From Pontederia crassipes (Eukaryota > Streptophyta > Magnoliopsida > Commelinales > Pontederiaceae): 64,000 nucleotides of DNA. Below, in pieces: positions 55,501 through 64,000 of this stretch. Both the position numbers and the translations under genes were made by a program. The notes under the pieces were generated by a model, which was not told the origin of the DNA, searched no databases, and was given only the letters and a program-made list of their open reading frames with translations. Where the stretch lies: the NCBI GenBank assembly GCA_030549335.1, contig CM060188.1:5518001-5582000 (forward strand), in the 5' to 3' direction. Each line of letters opens with the position of its first letter. Position 1 is the stretch's first letter.

Positions 55501-58500
55501 ATGAAATTTATGGCTTTGAAAGCACCAATTAGCAATGTTATGGTGCAAATATGGGCAATCTACATGCAGAATGTCAATTGCCTCATTATGTGGCATCAAC
55601 CACTCTGTAACCACAAAATTTGAGCTCCTTATAAGCTTAAATATTGAGGGTTCCTAGCTCATAATTACAGCCTAAAATCACCTTAGACCATAGTATCAAC
55701 TTCCCAGAACATTCAACTTAGAACCGCTATTTTCAGCACCATTCACGATCTTTGATTTCCTTGTGACAAATTTAATTTCAAAGATTTGGACGATATGAGA
55801 ACATAAAAGAGGATGGCTAAGCCCACATTTTGGACGAAAGCTACTACCGGAAGTCTACTTACCATGAAGAACTGGTAAGATACAAGCATGCTCTTTTGTA
55901 GTTTGTAGCATCAACATGCTCAACAAGAAGATCAAGATCTTCAACCTAAAGAATATAACAAGCGAAGTTTAATTGTAAAATAAAGTGAAGTAAAAGGTAA
56001 AATAAACAATTATAAAGGAGACCAAAATGTTTTACCTCCATCAGAAGATCTACAGCTTCAGGCTCAGCATTATGCTGCAGAAATACTTGAAACAATAAGT
56101 GTGGTTAACCGAGAAACAAAGTGGGAAAAAAGAATAAACAGAGTAGAAGGAGAAATCAACTAAAGAATATGATTCAAACTTTCAAATGAGTGAAAAACAA
56201 ACGCAAGAATATAATTCAAGCAGTCAAGATGAGTAAGCAAAATGAACCAAAATTGTTTAAGCAACGCATACCTTCATGTGAAATGCAACAATTTGCTGCA
56301 CAAGCTCCATCAGTGAATCTATAGGCAAGTCATCATACTGTGTCAGAAATGACAGTCATCAGCTTTGCATAGGGAATAAAAACCTCACCCTAGAGGGCCG
56401 CCACTAAATAAAGGTGGTAAATATTGAATTCAAACACGTTTACAGGGTAGAACTAAGAAGTACTGCTTGCTTTGGGGCATCCGCAAATAGTTAAAGGCGT
56501 CAAAGTAAAAGAGAATCCGCTTGCCAGCTTATAGCAGTACGATGGGAGAAAATATACGACATGCAAATTAGCCCAATAAGGATTTAACAAAGAACTCTCA
56601 AGCAACACTCAATTGAAATAATTGATTCTACACATCACTCACCACCGATCCAATTCTCAACTTTTAGATTTTTTTTCAAGGAAAAGGATGGGTACTGAGT
56701 TGAGATGGCCATCCAAACTTGCATTAATACTAAAATTTTAAAACTGTACAAGTGTGTGTTCTACAAGGAGAACACCAAAAGAACAATGATATGCATGTCA
56801 ATGATTCCACAACCCAAACCCCCATTATGGGGAAGGCCACTGCCAAATGGCCACCGGGTGCCCCCTCGTGGCACCAAAAGCAACAGCCATGCCAAATCCA
56901 AGTGAAACACCGTGAGAGGGCATATCGATGAGTGCAGAGACATCATATAAGGATGAATGCCCCAGACAGCAGAGCAACGAGGGACACCCATGATAAATCT
57001 CAAGCATAGCATGTGAAGAACATGATGCTCCAGAGGCCAGAGTCAGGCCCCACGATCCTCCCAAGCCATCGTGACAGAAGAGCACAATTGGTGCTCAATT
57101 TTTAGACTTAATTAATAGAATTTAATTTTTTTCACTTCCAAATAATTGGTTCCACACATCACTCACCACCAATCCAATTTTCAAAATTTCATATTTAAGT
57201 AATAGAAACAAGTTATTTCCACTGCCAAAATGACATTTGATATTGAATGTAAGTTTGATTCTTATACTGCAAGTTAGAATAAAAAAATTTACTGTCTACT
57301 TTCCCTTCCTAAAATTCTGCAAAGGAATGTGTTTGTCATTTCTGGAAATGAAAAACAACCAAATGATTTGAACTTTAAATATTCAATAACATATGCATAG
57401 AAATGATGAACCCAGTTGATGATTAATGTAAAATGAGACCAACCTGACGTTTTGCAACCTCCTGCCCGATTTCACCAGCCAGGTTTCTGGCACACCAGAA
57501 TAAAGAAAACTTGGAAAGTTAGCAAGAGATATGCATAAGAATCAATCCTTTATAACAAAAGTATAGGATCCTTTCAAAAAATTTTAAGTAGGGGGATTCT
57601 TTGGAGAATTTGTAAATAGGAAGATTTTTTTTTTTGAGAGGATAAGTAGGAGGATTATGTGTTGCTGACTTGAAAACATTGTATAGTTAAAGCCCGAGAT
57701 ATCAAATTCAGACATGATACCCAAGTGTCTATCTAGTCCAACTAATAAACTGCAATTATGTGTTGACACAAACCTGAAATACAAAACACTAAAGCAATAA
57801 TATAAAAAACACACAAGAGAACCAATCAATCCCCATAATGAAAGGATATTTGTTTTATTTTTTGGCACATTCACATAATAAAAAGGCATAATTAATTTAA
57901 CCCTTGAAAACAGAAAAGTTACTGGATAACCAAATAGAATAGCCAACAAAAAAAAAAGACAATTCTCACAATGCAAATGGCCGACGTGGTAAAGCAAAAG
58001 AATAGAATATAGCAAAGATCACTGCTCTATCATGTACCTTACGTATTCATGACCCCAGGAACCAATATCACCCTCAGAACCTAGCAATCGGTACTTCAGA
58101 CTCTCCTAAGAAAAAGAGCAAATAATTACTTGATGAGACACTTCATCAAAAGATTACCACACAGTAATGACATACATGGAACCAGTATAAAATTTAGAAT
58201 TCAGAAACAATGAGGAACAAATAATGCTTCAGCGCAGAATTGTTAAATGTAAATATTTAATGCAAGCAATCTCCAGTAAAAATAAAACTCAAACTCCTTC
58301 CATTTTGGTTCGTGATCAGGACATCGTTGCTTTGGTGGCTCAAGCTTGTGGTGTCAGGCGAAGGCATGTCCAAAACCCAATCAGTCAAATATCATTCGCC
58401 GCCTAACAGTAGGGGCGACCCTGGGCTCGCGGCCTTTGCAAGATGTGCATTGTCCCTTTCTGCTTTGGCAGTGCGTGATGGTGGTTACTGGTGCATGGAA

Positions 58501-59016
58501 TTGTGATGTCATTTTTCGTTTGGAGTAGTGTGTTGCTGGCATTGTGTTTACGTGGCCTTGTGCCACAATGTTTCTGTTGGCCCAGTTAACTTTTTTTATT
58601 AATGAAACTTTTGGATGACTACCTTCTTGCTAATCGTCCTTTCTTATTTCAAAAAAAATTGTTTGAAATACATGTTTACAGAGTTTGATAGAATTTATGT
58701 CAAATAATAGAACATCAACAACTTTTAGTGTGAAAAAGAACACATTTCATGGAAGCAAGTAGGTCACCAACCGTAGTACATAGAAGTAACCTAAATATAT
58801 TAGCAATGCCATGCTAACCTAACGTAATAGGAATCGAGTGGAAAGACCAAAAGATGCCTTCAGAATGTACATATATATGAGCAGGGACCTTTCGACTATG
58901 AACCAAAAGTAAACTAATCTGGAACTGTGCAAGTAAGCGCACATACCCTTTCTCCATCAGCAGACATCGTCAATGCCAACACCGAAAGTATGTCAGCAAG
59001 GTAATTCTGGAATAGT

Positions 59017-59077
<61 letters not shown>

Positions 59078-59777
59078 GAGATACTACAAATATAAGCTGT
59101 AAATATATCACTGGATTACAGGAAACACATAAACCTGTGGCAAGACACTATTAATTACCTTCAATTCAGACTCTTGCATAGTCTCAAAATATGCTTTCAG
59201 TGTTCCATAATGAGGCCGGAGAAACTTCAAAGGCTTGGGCACAGAGGTCATGGAGCTAGTCGCAGTACGAATTTCTTGCCTATTTCATGAATTAACATAA
59301 CAATATTATAACCCCCCAAAGGTGTTAGGTTGCCTAATTTCATCAGCATTCAATGAACTAAATTTAGCAACTACAACAACAGTGCAAATCACCACACCGA
59401 ATGCATACAGGCTTCGAACTCAAATGGGGTGATAAGACACCAGAGAACAGTAATAAACCCTAGGAATCGACAAATAAGAAAAAGGAACCAACCTCATGCT
59501 TTCCAAGGCGCGTTTCTGAACCCCCGGATTTGCATCCTGAACGCGCTCGACGTACAGTTCCAGCTGCTGCTTCAGCGCCAAATCCTCGTCAGACTGCGAC
59601 GCAAAACATCCGAACTTGATAGAACACAAAAATCAATTGAATCCGGAGCAAATGACACCAAAACGAATATTTCAAATTTACCAGATCTTCCTCCTTCTCG
59701 TCCTTCTTCTTCTTGGGATCCTTCGAAGAGGAAGGAGAAGGGGCAGCGGCGCCATTAGGCCTTGGTCCCTCCACCAT
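49501..59777 (-). CDS. RPN1: 26S proteasome regulatory subunit RPN1 (non-ATPase 2), 25 coding exons, frameshift in exon 14
   Basis: RPN1 is the largest base subunit of the 19S particle and a docking platform for ubiquitin, ubiquitin-like shuttle proteins and a deubiquitinase. Exons, 5' to 3': 59777-59682, 59593-59493, 59279-59159, 59006-58947, 58105-58038, 57486-57444, 56337-56272, 56074-56036, 55945-55863, 54659-54545, 54426-54352, 54084-53926, 53590-53483, 53394-53295, 53207-53067, 52912-52808, 52729-52508, 51267-51154, 51082-50867, 50548-50489, 50413-50300, 50228-50143, 50064-49956, 49850-49672, 49576-49501. Intended length is about 885 aa, close to known plant RPN1. Landmarks: [49 protein letters not shown], then PC (proteasome/cyclosome) repeats such as [25 protein letters not shown] and [20 protein letters not shown], ending [23 protein letters not shown] and [13 protein letters not shown]. 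Exon 14 is 100 nt, not 102, so the literal reading stops at TGA (53373-53371) after about 385 residues. Confidence 0.93.
55235..55685. repeat. Diverged tandem duplication in RPN1 intron 9
   Basis: Two copies of roughly 210-220 bp. Both run through AAAGCACCA, GCCTCATTATGTG, CACAAAA-TTGAGCTC, TTATAAGCTTA and CTCATAATT, and end in CCTAAAATCA. They lie in the large intron between exons 9 and 10. No coding signal. Confidence 0.7.
56615..57190. repeat. GC-rich insert flanked by about 46-bp direct repeats, RPN1 intron 6
   Basis: A block containing ACACATCACTCACCACC-ATCCAATT occurs at about 56620-56665 and again at about 57141-57188. Between them is a markedly GC-richer segment (about 56800-57085) unlike the rest of the intron. 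A duplication plus insertion, or an unrecognised retroelement, would explain this. Frames in both strands here are by-products of composition. Confidence 0.5.
58237..58661 (+). mobile_element. Possible retroposed fragment with A-tail in RPN1 intron 4
   Basis: About 420 bp of GC-richer sequence within an AT-rich intron. It ends in CTTATTTCAAAAAAAATT, and AATTGTT occurs at both edges (about 58237 and 58659) as a weak target-duplication candidate. The A-run end would suit a LINE or processed transcript inserted antisense to RPN1. I do not recognise the coding content. Confidence 0.35.
59020..59074. repeat. (TA)n microsatellite at the 3' splice site of RPN1 intron 3
   Basis: About 27 uninterrupted TA units. 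Intron 3 is only 152 nt (59158-59007), so on the transcribed strand the repeat lies immediately upstream of TTTGTACTATTCCAG, where the polypyrimidine tract and branch point would sit. Confidence 0.95.
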
Positions 59778-60049
59778 GACGACAAGCCTGAGAGATCGAA
59801 CGCAGACGAGATTGCGAAGAGCAGAACAAACAACCCTAGAGGGAGAGAGGGATCAATGGATTGAAGTTGGAAAAAAGAAATGAAGGTGCTCTGGTTGTCC
59901 ACTTTATAGTTTATACAGCGTCCTCTTCGTTCTGGGAACCACCCGTCGGTTTGATCGAACCCGGTCTATGTTCAATCCCAGTCCACCATGAAACAGTTGT
60001 ATCACAACCGCTTTCTTGCTTTCTTTAACATCTCATCAATTATATATTT
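59778..60049 (-). promoter_or_regulatory. RPN1 5' UTR and promoter
   Basis: On the minus strand, sequence upstream of the ATG includes CTAGGGTTGT (telo-box-like, about 59830) and a purine/pyrimidine-biased leader. TATAAAC-like sequence at about 59905-59918 is a possible TATA region. Not verified. Confidence 0.4.
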
Positions 60050-60430
60050 TTTCCGCATCTAATTTTAAAATATAAATTTATAAAATTTAGTCTCTCCAAA
60101 ATTATTTAAATTTGACTTTAATCTAAAATTTGTTAAATTTCATTTTCTAATAATCATGAAATATCATTTTTACCCCCTATTTTTAAAATAAAAATATTAA
60201 AAAACTAAAAAATTTCGACATAAATATAATATTATATAAAAAATACTATTATAAATTAGTACTTTCACTCGTATTATTTTTTATTTTTAAAATATTTTTT
60301 TGTAATATGAACGTAAGGGTAAAAAGGATATTTCATAATTAAATTTAATAAAATTTAGTTAAGTGTTAAATTTGGGTAAGTTTGATGATTAAAATTTATA
60401 ATTTTATCATTTAGATTTAGGTTATTTTCT
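60050..60430. repeat. Fold-back (inverted-repeat) element, AT-rich
   Basis: Two arms of about 115-125 bp in inverted orientation. The left arm (about 60055-60180) runs from ATCTAATTTTAAAATATAAA to AATCATGAAATATCATTTTTAC. The right arm (about 60308-60425) is its imperfect complement, from GGTAAAAAGGATATTTCATAATT to TTATCATTTAGATTTAGG. The spacer is about 125 bp. This is a MITE-like hairpin; no target duplication was fixed. Confidence 0.7.
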
Positions 60431-60629
60431 CTAACCACCTCTAAACTATCGTGAATTATTACATCTAACCTCAGACTACGAATTTCATTTTTTGAGTAAC
60501 TAAATTATCACGATTTTTTCTATTTGTCGTCCAATTCCGTCGACTTCTCTGTTATTTTTTATTTTTCGCATTTGTGAAAAGTCCATTATACCCATTCTCT
60601 TAATTGAATTCTATTTTTACATAAAATAC

Positions 60630-60925
60630 TATATAATAAATATAAAATAAAAAAACACATGTGGAGGGGGGGTTGCCGCCCCCTGCATGCGGCGGCGGCG
60701 TCGACGACGACAAGGGGGGCGGCGACCCTCGCCCCCTCTCTTTCCCGGCGCTGGGAAAGAGAAAGGGGGGGGGGGGTCGCCGCCCCCCTGCATGCGTCGT
60801 CGTCCCCCCTGCTTGCGTGACGACGACAGGGGGGTGGCGACCCCGGAACCTACGCGATGATGAGAATTCAATTATTATATATTTATTATGTCCACGTGTG
60901 TTTTTCTTTTTTTATATTTATTATT
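60630..60925. repeat. GC-rich core inside AT-rich inverted arms, strongly self-complementary
   Basis: Outer arms: ATAATAAATATAAAAT...AAAACACATGTGGA (60630-60664) and its imperfect complement TCCACGTGTGTTTTTCTTTT...TATTTATTAT (60891-60925). The core is extremely GC-rich, with G-runs of up to 12 and inverted blocks (GGGGGGCGGCGACCC against GGGTCGCCGCCCCCC; GACGACGACA against its complement). It may be a small transposon with a GC-rich passenger. The apparent ORFs are composition artefacts. Confidence 0.6.
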
Positions 60926-61051
60926 AGGGAATAATGGGTATCCCCCAATTTAAATGGGGGACTGTCCCCCTATATTGCGCTAGTTGTCGGATGCGCATCC
61001 GACGGCTGGCCCAGATTTGAACGTTTTATATGAGATGTGCGCGGTCTAATC

Positions 61052-62965
61052 CCGGTTTTTCACTCTCGCTCCACGGTTCGATGAATCGAACCGGTCCGAA
61101 GGCATATAAAAATGAAAAACCCTCATGAGCCAACATTTGCTTTACTCCTCTCTCTCTCCTCTCCGTTTCTCTTCGACGCGCCTCCGTTTCTCCTCTCCTC
61201 TCTGCGCGGCTCTGCGACACCGACGAGCACCCCCGACGTAGCAGATCAATCCGGAGCACCCCGACCCGTCGCGACCCTGAGCACCTCGACGGCGGTTGTG
61301 CGACGGCCATGCGCACTTGCGCTGAGAACAACCATGATCCAGCAACCGGTGACTCCCCGCGCACCGCCGCCGACGAGATCAAGCAACCGCGTCACCCCGC
61401 CGACCTCGAGCACACCGAGCGTTGCGTCCTCTCGCAGATCTGCGCCCGCCACCTCTCAAACCTTGAGCACGACGCCGACGACCACTCGAGCACCGGCGAC
61501 GTCCCCCACGCTTAGATCTGTGCGTCGCCGAGCAAATCTATCCATCACCAACCGATCCGCGCATCGCTGACCACATCGGCGTGCAGCGGCGACCCCGACT
61601 CAATCTCATCGCACCGATCCATGTGCTGTCAATCCATGTGCTGTTAATCTATGTTGTAAATCCATTAATTCTTCGTGTTGTAAATTAATCCATTATGCAA
61701 TAGTGTGATTAGTAACACTTTTGTAAATTTTTATTGATAATTTATGTTGTAAATTAGTTGTGATTTATCAAAATGTTCTTATTAGGTTGTTTTTTCAGAA
61801 CGATGAGCATGAGATTTTTCATTGACCTTTTATGTTAGAATTAAATAAGTGTGGAAGAGCTTGCGGAGCTCAGCGGAAGGCCAGATAGTCCGAAAGTGAA
61901 GAATGCGGAGAGGATGTGAGGAAGCTCTATTCGACGTTGGCGACGAGAAAACAAATGACGACGAAAAAACACACAACATCGCATGTAAGAAGCATACATA
62001 CTCATTTTGATAAAAACACACCACACCGCATGCAAGAAGCATACGGACTCATTTTGATAAGAAATTTTATTGCGATGTCGTCTATAGCATACAAGCAAGA
62101 ACCAAGCATGAATTATCGATAAGAACAACCTCAGAAGACATACTCATTTTGATTCTTTGAAATTCTGAAGGTGCTTTACACGATAAGAACATGAATTATC
62201 GATAAAAAATTTACAAAAGTGTAATAATCACACTATCACAGAATGGCGTATGGCGTTGGCAGTGCGTGAACTCGGCAGCAGCGGTGCGGTGGGGTTGCGG
62301 CGGGGCGGTTGAACTCGGTGGCGCTCGACGTACGTCGTGTTCGCGGTGTGAGGGGTGGCGGTGTGCGGCGGTGCTCGGTGTACGTCGTGTTCGCGGTGTG
62401 CGGGTCGGCAGTGGTGCGGGGTCATGGGAGGTCGTCGCGGTGGTGGTGCGTGAGCTCGGCAACGGCTGCAGGCGGGCGAGCTCGACAGCTGCAGGTGGGC
62501 AGGCGGTCATGGATGCGGAGATATGGTCGGACGTCGTGGATGCGGAGATCTGGTCGGACGTCGTCAGATCTGGTCGCACGTGGTCGTGGATGCGGAGATC
62601 TCGCCGGCGGCCGTCAGATCTGGTCGGACGCAGTCGTGGATGTCGAGATCTCACCGGCGGTCACTCTCGCGCAAATCTGGGCTCGACGGATACGATTGCA
62701 CTCACGGAGATCTCGTCGACGGCGGGAATCTCGATGGACACGGTCGGATTCGCGGAGCTCTTGTCTGCAGCGAAGATCTCGATGGATCCGCCGCGGTCGG
62801 GAGAGCGAGAAAGGTGAGAGAGACGACGTGAGTAAATGGGGTAAAAACTTTTTTAACCCGCCCTTTCGAACTCTGCGACCCACCGCTGAACCGCTCGCAC
62901 GAAGTCGACCGGATTTTTCCATGGTGAACCGCCTGCCGATGCCCGGTTCATCATGGAAAAATGCC
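61052..62965. repeat. Composite GC-rich repeat region with inverted arms and internal tandem repeats
   Basis: A GC-rich block (61130-61630), an AT-rich centre and another GC-rich block (62236-62820). The centre (61746-62189) is flanked by inverted arms of about 46 bp (61700-61745 and 62190-62236) sharing ATAGTGTGATTA-TAACACTT and TTGTAAATTTTT. Inside the centre a 47-bp unit with CGCATG-AAGAAGCATAC and ACTCATTTTGAT is tandemly repeated (about 61964-62059). The right block has tandem units with ACGTACGTCGTGTTCGCGG and GTGGATGCGGAGATCTGGTC. Hairpins stand near both outer ends (GGTTCGATGAATCGAACC at 61074-61091; stem 62912-62931 with 62944-62964). Probably a large non-autonomous transposon; class unknown. 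Confidence 0.5.
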
Positions 62966-64000
62966 TTTTCATTGGCTCTCGTCCGATGTGTATTAGACAG
63001 GCGCCTTCATATGGGTTGTCACGGATGTGCTCCACAAATATCATTTTAACATAATCTTACTTTTAATTAACATTTTAAGTAAGTTTAGATGCTTATATAG
63101 TCATGGATGTGTGTAGCAACTAACCTGTGGATTAAAACATAATCAAAATTAAATTATCGATAAACATCATAAAGAAATTATATAAGATTATTATGAATTA
63201 ATTCTAATATTTGTAAATATTATAATAAACATATTTAATTATGATTAACTAATGTTAATTAGAAGTTTAACACTAACTTTTAATCAAATAATATGATTGG
63301 ACCTCCATTTCAACCAATAGGGTTTTAAGCTGTTGAAGCAGGCAACTCACCAGCTGCTTAGAAAATGATTTTTTCATACCGTCATATGACGTATAAAAAT
63401 TCTGTAAAAAATATATAAATCATTTATTTGTATTATCTACAAGCCAAAAAATTTCCAAGATCAGATCCATTGCCGAACAGCCTGAGAAAATTCGACAAGT
63501 TTGCTGGGTTAGGGTAAATCTGCAGATCCGAAATCGACCTTCAACTTCATATGATCATATCTTCGTAAGTAGTTCTTCATAAATTCTGAAATTTTCATGA
63601 TTCATCCTCTCAATATTAGCTTTACATGGCCACAAGAATCATATAAAAAGGACTTCTTTAGAGAAAATTATGAACCAAGCACCGTAGATCGCTCACTCTG
63701 TCCCAAGTCAGAGACAGGACCGTCTTGTAGATTAAAGTATGATTAGGGTAAATCGAATTAGGGTTTGAAATTTATACATATTATACTTCACAAAGGTTCG
63801 GTGAGAAGTGGAATCATCCAATTTGAATACGTAAATGTGGAGAAATGAATTTTACATTTCATAGTAAGTTTTCTGTCAGGTTCCAGGACATTAATAGAAT
63901 ACGACCTGAATGGACTATTTTTGTTACAGAGTTATACAAGGAGTTAAATTCTCTAATTTTTATGACTACAAAATAGGGAAGTCTAGTTTTCGGAAAAATT
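62966..64000. other. AT-rich right flank, no gene seen
   Basis: AT-rich sequence to the window edge with no supportable coding region, RNA gene or repeat structure. A gene could begin beyond the edge. Confidence 0.5.

Noticed and set aside
58914-59111. Frame encoding a long YI repeat
   Set aside because: Translation of the (TA)n microsatellite; only the 20 codons of RPN1 exon 4 in it are real.
60629-60927. Gly/Arg-rich frames in the GC core
   Set aside because: By-product of G-runs and inverted repeats; no start context or homology.
61112-63049. Several long overlapping frames (152, 183, 246, 147 aa) on both strands
   Set aside because: They occur in all frames in a GC-rich repeat, are low in complexity (Arg/Ser/Pro/Thr or Gly/Val) and show no domain, so they are explained by composition.

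Overview
The window is nuclear DNA from a flowering plant. The genes carry many GT-AG introns, a plant DUF740-like gene is present, and intergenic DNA is AT-rich and full of plant-type transposons (Ty3/gypsy, hAT and PIF/Harbinger MITEs, RTE LINE tails). First exons are strongly GC-rich and later exons AT-rich (clear in UPF1 and in the gene at 1.9 kb), which leans towards a monocot. That is inference only and I cannot name the species.

Layout. 1.9-2.7 kb (+): an intronless GC-rich gene with an N-terminal Cys motif of the DUF740/OCTOPUS-like type. 2.7-9.9 kb: AT-rich intergenic DNA. 9.9-13.9 kb (-): a complete six-exon RABH1 (Rab6-like) GTPase. 15.1-16.8 kb (-): a decayed Ty3/gypsy pol fragment, followed by an unidentified sequence with a poly(A)-like end. 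19.0-25.6 kb (+): a second decayed Ty3/gypsy element with a recognisable LTR terminus, primer-binding site, gag, protease, RT, RNase H and integrase; its integrase is split by a hAT MITE with a perfect 8-bp target duplication. A sister MITE lies just past the 3' LTR. 30.4-31.1 kb: a Harbinger/Tourist-like MITE. 32.0-47.6 kb (+): complete UPF1, 29 coding exons, 1262 aa, with at least three RTE-type retroposon tails in its introns. 49.5-59.8 kb (-): RPN1, the largest non-ATPase base subunit of the 26S proteasome, 25 coding exons. 60.0-63.0 kb: inverted-repeat and GC-rich repeat structures.

UPF1 and RPN1 are convergent housekeeping genes, one for nonsense-mediated mRNA decay and one for protein turnover. 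I see no sign that the four host genes form a shared pathway cluster. The most notable observation is that RPN1 exon 14 is exactly two bases short of the length needed to keep frame (100 instead of 102 nt), while the other 24 exons join in frame. As written, the gene would stop at about residue 385. It is a sequencing error, a recent null allele or young pseudogene, or something corrected at RNA level.
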